36,512 nt of DNA, taken from assembly GCA_023663225.1 (NCBI GenBank), contig JAMPHU010000029.1, positions 1 to 36,512 on the forward strand. Reading direction: 5' to 3'. Below, piece after piece: positions 32,307-36,512 of this stretch; the stretch's first letter is position 1, and each line of letters begins with the position of its first letter. Both the position numbers and the translations under genes were made by a program. The notes beneath the pieces are model-generated. The model did not search any database and was not told the origin of the DNA. It saw only the letters and a list, made by a program, of their open reading frames with translations. Source of the DNA: Candidatus Gastranaerophilales bacterium (GTDB taxonomy: Bacteria > Bacillota > Clostridia > Lachnospirales > Lachnospiraceae).

Positions 32307-32390
32307 ATGTCAACCCACAATCAGCAAATTGAACAAAGAGAAAGACGCGAAGAGAAAGTGATTATAGACGTAATCAATGAGGAAAAGTAA
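32307..32390 (+). CDS. Possible 27-residue small ORF
   Basis: ATG 32307 to TAA 32390 encodes a very charged 27-residue peptide (begins MSTHNQQIEQ, ends DVINEEK) upstream of the permease genes. The ribosome binding site is weak (AAAGAAAGTGGGA). The purine-rich composition alone could keep this frame open, so it may be chance. No family is recognised. Confidence 0.2.
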   Translation: MSTHNQQIEQRERREEKVIIDVINEEK

Positions 32391-32456
32391 ACTTATCTAA
32401 ATAAACATTTTATTTTTAGGAATGTTTTCTAAATCATATCAGAAAGGTGGTTTCTT

Positions 32457-33434
32457 ATGGCAGAGAAGGTCAAAAACCAAAAAGGCGCGTTTCGTCTCGC
32501 AAACGGCGAGATCATTGTGCCGAAGCGTAAGAGTACATTGCAGTACGTGATACAGCATAAGTGGCTGTATTTGTTATTGCTGCCGGGGTTCCTCTATTTT
32601 ATCTTGTTCAGGTACATACCTATGGGGGGACTGGTGATCGCATTTAAGGAGTATTCCCCGTTCATTGGAATCTGGGACAGTCCTTGGGTGGGTTTTCAAC
32701 AGTTTACGAAGTTCTTCAGCAACAACGACTTTACGAAACTGTTGGTCAACACGTTGGGAATCAGCTTATTACAGTTGGTATTTTATTTTCCGGCGCCGAT
32801 TATCCTCTCTCTGTTTTTAAATGAGGTGCGGCACAGTGGCTACAAGAGATTGGTGCAGACGCTTGTGTACATTCCTCACTTTGTGTCCTGGGTTATCGTG
32901 GCCAGCTTGACCTATCAGTTGTTCAATGTGTCCGACGGTGTGTTCAATGTGATCTATAAGGCGATTTCCGGAGGGCAGACCTTTGACATTCTGCAGAAAT
33001 CATCTACCTTCTGGGGGCTGATCGTAGGCCAGGATATCTGGCGTGAGACAGGCTATGGCACCATCGTATTTCTGGCGGCTCTCTCCGGCGTAGACCAGGA
33101 GTTGTACGAGGCGGCCCGAGTGGACGGCGCAGGGCGTTGGAGACTGATGTGGCATATCACTCTTCCCGCGATCAGAGGCACCATTGTTATGATGTTGATC
33201 ATGCGTGTGGGCGGCATCTTAAATACAGGATATGAGCAGATCTTCCTGATGAGGAACGACTTGAACCTGGCGAGATCTGAAGTGTTTGATACTTATATTT
33301 ATCAGAAAGGTCTTCGAAGCGGACAATATTCATTCTCTTCGGCTGCGGGTATGTTCAAATCCGTGGTCGGCATGATCATGGTCCTCACCGCTGACCGAGT
33401 GGCGAAGCTCTTTGGCGAGAGCGGATTATATTAG
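32457..33434 (+). CDS. CUT1-type ABC transporter permease (LplB-like)
   Basis: A 325-residue inner-membrane subunit of a carbohydrate ABC importer. It has a basic N-terminus of about 35 residues and six TM segments beginning with WLYLLLLPGFLYFILFRYIPM. Typical LplB-family text follows: GGLVIAFKEYSPFIGIWDSPWVGFQQF. The EAA loop that docks the ATPase is ELYEAARVDGAGRWRLMWHITLPAI. AGAAAGGTGG precedes the start. The second permease starts 15 nt after its stop. No ATPase gene is in the operon; such systems usually borrow an MsmX-like ATPase encoded elsewhere. The substrate is probably an oligosaccharide, perhaps pectin-derived given the YesU-like neighbour (inference). Confidence 0.93.
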   Translation: MAEKVKNQKGAFRLANGEIIVPKRKSTLQYVIQHKWLYLLLLPGFLYFILFRYIPMGGLVIAFKEYSPFIGIWDSPWVGFQQFTKFFSNNDFTKLLVNTLGISLLQLVFYFPAPIILSLFLNEVRHSGYKRLVQTLVYIPHFVSWVIVASLTYQLFNVSDGVFNVIYKAISGGQTFDILQKSSTFWGLIVGQDIWRETGYGTIVFLAALSGVDQELYEAARVDGAGRWRLMWHITLPAIRGTIVMMLIMRVGGILNTGYEQIFLMRNDLNLARSEVFDTYIYQKGLRSGQYSFSSAAGMFKSVVGMIMVLTADRVAKLFGESGLY

Positions 33435-33449
33435 GGAGGGGTGTGACGT

Positions 33450-34364
33450 ATGGCTATGGCGAGAGAACATAAAGTAAAAGAGGGCGCTAAGGTTCGTAAG
33501 AGCACCGGCGACCGTATCGTGGACGTTATTATCTATGTTGTGCTTGGACTGATCGCATTGAGCACCGTACTTCCTTTCCTGTATGTGCTGGCCGGTTCCT
33601 TCGCGACAGAGAAAGAGCTGACGGAGAAGGCGTTCTTCATTATCCCCAGCGTGTGGTCGATCAACGCTTACCGTTACGCCATTCAGACGGCCAATATTTT
33701 GAGGGGCTTACGCAACTCCATTTTGTTGACGGCGCTAGGTACATTCTGTTGTATGGTATTTTCCTTGAGTTTTGCGTACCCTCTGTCCAAGAGTCATTTC
33801 AGAGGGCGCAACTGGATTATGAACATGGTGATCTTCACCATGTTGTTCGGCGGCGGTATGATCCCTTCCTATCTGGTATACCAGTCCTACGGTCTGCTGG
33901 ATAGTTGGTGGGCTTTGATCCTGCCCGGCCTGATCAGTCCCTTCAATATGATTATTATCAAGAAGTTTTTCCAGGGGCTTCCCACAGAGCTTGACGAGGC
34001 GTCCTATATGGACGGCGCCAACGACTTACAGATTTTTATGAAAGTGGCGCTGCCTCTGTCCAAGCCGGTGATCGCTTCCATCTCCCTGTTCTACGGCGTG
34101 GGATTCTGGAACGATTACTTTAACGCCATGATCTATCTGTCCAGCGCTGAGAAATTCCCGATCCAGATTCAGCTTCGTTCCATCATCCTGCTGAGTTCCA
34201 AGATCTCCGACACGGTGTTGGATTACGATATGTTTGGCGCACCGCCTGACAAAGCGGTGAAGATGGCATGTACCGTGATTGCGACCCTGCCGATTTTGTG
34301 CGTATATCCTTTCGTGCAGAAGTACTTTACAAAGGGCGTCATGGTAGGAGCTGTCAAAGGTTGA
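33450..34364 (+). CDS. CUT1-type ABC transporter permease (LplC/YtcP-like)
   Basis: The 304-residue partner permease. Six TM segments start with VIIYVVLGLIALSTVLPFLYVLAGSFATEKEL, the family beginning after a charged N-terminus. GGGMIPSYLVYQSYGLLDSWWALILPGLISPFNMIIIKKFFQ is a family hallmark, and the EAA loop is ELDEASYMDGANDLQIFMKVALPLSKPV. The C-terminus PFVQKYFTKGVMVGAVKG is also characteristic. GGGAGGGG lies before ATG 33450; ATG 33456 is equally possible. It forms a heterodimer with the preceding permease. A hairpin in the following 63-nt gap separates it from the binding-protein gene. Confidence 0.94.
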   Translation: MAMAREHKVKEGAKVRKSTGDRIVDVIIYVVLGLIALSTVLPFLYVLAGSFATEKELTEKAFFIIPSVWSINAYRYAIQTANILRGLRNSILLTALGTFCCMVFSLSFAYPLSKSHFRGRNWIMNMVIFTMLFGGGMIPSYLVYQSYGLLDSWWALILPGLISPFNMIIIKKFFQGLPTELDEASYMDGANDLQIFMKVALPLSKPVIASISLFYGVGFWNDYFNAMIYLSSAEKFPIQIQLRSIILLSSKISDTVLDYDMFGAPPDKAVKMACTVIATLPILCVYPFVQKYFTKGVMVGAVKG

Positions 34365-34369
34365 TTTGG

Positions 34370-34394
34370 TGATTGCGAGTAACACTCGTTATCA
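34370..34394 (+). promoter_or_regulatory. Intercistronic hairpin before the solute-binding protein gene
   Basis: TGAT-tg-CGAGT-aac-ACTCG-tt-ATCA folds into a hairpin 6 nt after the permease stop. It has no U-tract (TAAATACATTTC follows), so it is more likely an RNA-processing or stability element favouring binding-protein mRNA than a terminator. Confidence 0.4.
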
Positions 34395-34427
34395 TAAATA
34401 CATTTCTATTTCATAAAGGAGGATAAA

Positions 34428-36065
34428 ATGAAAAGAAAAAGTTTAAGCAAAGTGCTTGCGCTTGTTCTTGCGTCCGCTATGACCCTGGGTCTTGCAGCTT
34501 GCGGCAACGGCGACGCGAGCAACAACAATAGCAGCACACCGTCGTCTGCTGCAGGCGACGCGTCATCGGCGCCTGCAAGCGACAACAGCGGTAGCAGCGC
34601 GCCTGCTGACACTCCCATCGAGCGTCAGACCATCACTTGGAGTGTTCTTGACCTGAACGCAGGTAACAACAACGTAGGTGATTATGCAGAGCAGATCTTC
34701 CAGGAGATCGAGGACTATTGTGGCCATGACATTGAGATCACATGGGTGGCTAACGATGCGGCGACTGACAAGAACGCTACATACTTTGCATCTCCCTCTA
34801 CTATGCCGATGATCATGTCTTACGGCGGAACCATGACCGGTGACGTTGTAAACGCGGCAAAGGCCGGCGCATTCATTGATCTGAATGACTACATTTGGGA
34901 CAGCGAGAAGTATCCCAACCTTTCCGGTATGTCCGAGGCTGTTGCAGCGAACCTGACCGTGGACGGTCATCTGGTTGCTCTGCCCCGCTGCCGTGTGGTA
35001 GGCCGTTATGGTCTCTGCTATCGTCAGGACTGGGCTGAGGCTCTCGGCGTAGAACTTCCCGCAAACGCGACTCCCGACGATGTGTACAACATGCTGGTTG
35101 CGATGAAGAACGGCAACGACAAGCATGAAGGCTTCTGCGAGTATCCCATGGAGATGACCTCCTATACCGGTCCTTTTGACATCATCCAGACTTGGTTCGG
35201 GTGTGGCAACGGCTGGGCGGATGTTGACGGACAGCTTGTTCCCGTGTGGATGCAGGACGAGTATTTTGAGGCAGTTGAGTACATCAAGAAGCTCTATGAT
35301 GAGAAGCTGATGCCTCAGGATTGGCCCTCCAGACCTACCGACACTTGGTCCGACGGATGTAAGAAGGGCGACAACGGCGTGTACATCGACGTGCTTGACT
35401 CCGGTAAGAGAATCTGGAACTACTTCGTGGCAGACGAGACCAAGACTCCCTCTGTTGTGGATCCTTCCAAGGACGCTTCCATGGTTCTGTACGGCGCAGT
35501 GAACGGCCATACCCTTGCAACCGCAGGTTATAACGGATTCTTCACCCTGTCCGCATCTACTCTGGACACCCCTGAGAAGATCGAGGCTGCTCTGACCGTT
35601 CTTGACAAACTGAGCGATCCTGAGATGCAGGTTCTCACCCAGTTTGGCTTGGAAGGCATCAACTATGAGCTCGACGATCAGGGCAGAGTTGTGAAGTTGG
35701 ATCGCGAGGATGAGGCTCTGGCAGGCAACTACAAGGGCTTGAACCAGCTCCTTACCTTCCTTCCCTCCACCGAGGCTACAACGGTTCCCGTTGTGACCAC
35801 CGAGAGAGATGACGCGCAGAACGCAGCTTATGCGGCAGCGCTGCCTTTGGCAGAAGTGGATCCCGCACTGTCCTTCAAGGTGAACTCTGCAACTTATGCT
35901 CTGACTGGTGCTGACCTGGATACCCAGGCTGCTGCTTTGAGATCTCAGTACATCTGCGGCGAGATCGATCTGGACGCTTTCAAGGCTGGTCTGGATGCGA
36001 TCAGAGCACAGGGATACGATGATATCATCAAGGAGATTAACGAGCAGTATCAGGCTAACAAATAA
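34428..36065 (+). CDS. Extracellular solute-binding lipoprotein of the sugar ABC transporter (LplA-like)
   Basis: A 545-residue secreted lipoprotein that captures the sugar and delivers it to the two permeases. The signal peptide ends in the lipobox LGLAAC with the lipidated Cys25, followed by a Ser/Asn/Ala-rich linker (26-62) and the family 1 binding domain (ITWSVLDLNAGNNNVGDYAEQIF... LVALPRCRVVGRYGLCYRQDWAEALG). A strong AAAGGAGG precedes the ATG. Codon use is narrow and the gene looks well expressed, in line with the processing-type hairpin upstream. It is the last gene of the operon and is followed by a strong terminator. The substrate is not determinable from sequence. Confidence 0.93.
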   Translation: MKRKSLSKVLALVLASAMTLGLAACGNGDASNNNSSTPSSAAGDASSAPASDNSGSSAPADTPIERQTITWSVLDLNAGNNNVGDYAEQIFQEIEDYCGHDIEITWVANDAATDKNATYFASPSTMPMIMSYGGTMTGDVVNAAKAGAFIDLNDYIWDSEKYPNLSGMSEAVAANLTVDGHLVALPRCRVVGRYGLCYRQDWAEALGVELPANATPDDVYNMLVAMKNGNDKHEGFCEYPMEMTSYTGPFDIIQTWFGCGNGWADVDGQLVPVWMQDEYFEAVEYIKKLYDEKLMPQDWPSRPTDTWSDGCKKGDNGVYIDVLDSGKRIWNYFVADETKTPSVVDPSKDASMVLYGAVNGHTLATAGYNGFFTLSASTLDTPEKIEAALTVLDKLSDPEMQVLTQFGLEGINYELDDQGRVVKLDREDEALAGNYKGLNQLLTFLPSTEATTVPVVTTERDDAQNAAYAAALPLAEVDPALSFKVNSATYALTGADLDTQAAALRSQYICGEIDLDAFKAGLDAIRAQGYDDIIKEINEQYQANK

Positions 36066-36127
36066 GTTTTGCATTTGTTGGCAGTGATTTGTGAGTGTAA
36101 ATGTGCGCAAAGCAGATAAAGCAAGTA

Positions 36128-36166
36128 AAAAAACGCCGACATCTATTTCTGGGTGTCGGCGTTTTT
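36128..36166 (+). terminator. Strong Rho-independent terminator of the transporter operon
   Basis: AAACGCCGACA (36131-36141) pairs with TGTCGGCGTTT (36154-36164) around a 12-nt loop, followed by TTA and preceded by an A-run. The A-run and T-run make it likely to work in both directions. Confidence 0.92.
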
Positions 36167-36192
36167 ATCGCTGTTTTTTAGATCGTCATTAA

Positions 36193-36330
36193 GTTTACAG
36201 GCCATTGCCGATTGGGAACAGTGATTTTGCTGAGATGATCCAAAAGGGTTTTTACTATGTGGATAAGACGCTTATATGTGAGCTATTATGGAATCGCTTT
36301 CTGCGGCAAGGAGTGTGCGGTGCACTGTAA
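36193..36330 (+). pseudogene. N-terminal remnant of an AAA-ATPase-like (DUF1703-type) gene
   Basis: The frame reads VYRPLPIGNSDFAEMIQK then GFYYVDKTLICELLWNR before diverging and reaching TAA at 36328. This matches the conserved opening of AAA-ATPase-like/PD-(D/E)XK proteins (PLPIG.sDF...YYVDKT..I.ELL), which should continue into a P-loop within about 25 residues. There is no start codon upstream in frame (TAA at 36190) and no P-loop, so this is a truncated relic. It is too short for an ORF caller. Confidence 0.7.
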
Positions 36331-36397
36331 GCTGTGCGAAAGTGGAACTTATAGTCAACGGCGTTAGAAAGAGGTATTGATATCAACGTAACAAGGC

Positions 36398-36426
36398 TTG
36401 CATTATACTTTTTGGTGTGGTATACT
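36398..36426 (+). promoter_or_regulatory. Outward-facing promoter at the window end
   Basis: TTGCAT (36398-36403), 17-nt spacer, TATACT (36421-36426) preceded by TGG (extended -10). It closely resembles the rplS promoter in its -35 and spacing. The gene it serves lies beyond the window. Confidence 0.6.
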
Positions 36427-36429
36427 ATG

Positions 36430-36449
36430 GGTATATCAATCGATATACC
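36430..36449. promoter_or_regulatory. Perfect 8-bp dyad just downstream of the last promoter
   Basis: GGTATATC (36430-36437) and GATATACC (36442-36449) flank AATC. The dyad covers the predicted transcription start, a good position for a repressor operator. Bases 36450-36512 show no further feature. Confidence 0.5.
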
Positions 36450-36512
36450 GTCTATTTATATTCTGGCGTTTTGCCGTTGATCCCGATTTTTTTGAATTTT
36501 AGGTGTATTTTT

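Noticed and set aside
32153-32456. Catabolite-repression (cre) operator for the sugar transporter
   Set aside because: I looked for the TGWAANCGNTNWCA pattern and found no convincing match; the visible symmetric motifs are different.
34563-36110. 515-codon open frame on the minus strand
   Set aside because: It is the antisense shadow of the solute-binding lipoprotein gene, whose signal peptide, lipobox and ribosome binding site are clear. The minus-strand product shows no domain and no usable ribosome binding site.
1-36512. CRISPR arrays, tRNA or rRNA genes, prophage or integrase genes
   Set aside because: No regularly spaced repeats, no cloverleaf-like sequences that I could identify, and no recombinase or phage structural genes among the reading frames.

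Overview
The window looks like chromosomal DNA of an anaerobic, Gram-positive, spore-lineage Firmicute, most likely a Lachnospiraceae-type clostridium. The reasons are gene order (rplS-rbgA-rnhB-ylqG/ylqH-like; der-plsY-gpsA; yqfC-yqfD-phoH-[pgpH position]-ybeY), Shine-Dalgarno sequences of the AGGAGG type, sporulation genes, a multi-TM VanS-like histidine kinase, and a CUT1 sugar transporter with no ATPase gene of its own. I saw no rRNA, tRNA, CRISPR array, prophage or intact insertion sequence. Most genes lie on the + strand; the exceptions are prs and one AT-rich membrane-protein gene.

Layout. (1) 1-7001: ribosomal protein L19 with its own promoter and terminator, then a likely operon of two type I signal peptidases flanking the ribosome-assembly GTPase RbgA, RNase HII, an orphan FliK-like/FlhB-C-like pair, a YraN nuclease-fold protein and PgeF. 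(2) 7054-10489: an OmpR-family response regulator and a large six-TM histidine kinase. (3) 10475-11674 (minus strand): a long PRPP synthetase. Its leader can form a hairpin whose whole 9-nt loop is complementary to the 9 nt just upstream of the Shine-Dalgarno sequence, a pseudoknot/switch-like layout. Its promoter abuts a divergent promoter for the next operon. (4) 11854-25831: a long co-directional run: PDZ/radical-SAM DUF512 protein, Der, PlsY, GpsA, the sporulation pair YqfC/YqfD (with a candidate sigma-E promoter inside/after the gpsA end), PhoH, a decayed PgpH-like protein, YbeY, an MOP-superfamily flippase, a possibly BofC-like anchored protein and two flavoproteins. (5) 25832-26440: an isolated AT-rich minus-strand membrane protein gene. 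(6) 26636-29409: proB-fthC-proA, in which proline synthesis genes enclose a folate salvage enzyme. (7) 29410-29672: a 210-bp imperfect palindrome (MITE-like or structured RNA). (8) 29673-36065: a glycan-uptake locus with a YesU-like (DUF1961) protein, a membrane-bound AraC-family regulator of YtdP type, two LplB/LplC-type permeases and a solute-binding lipoprotein, closed by a strong terminator. (9) 36167-36512: a remnant of an AAA-ATPase-like (DUF1703-type) gene and an outward-facing promoter with a perfect dyad.

The strongest candidates for something undescribed are the prs leader RNA, the 210-bp palindromic element after proA, the PgpH-position protein that has lost its HD catalytic aspartate and extracellular domain, and the possibly leaderless sigma-E start of yqfC. 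All are readings of sequence only and need the comparative checks listed.
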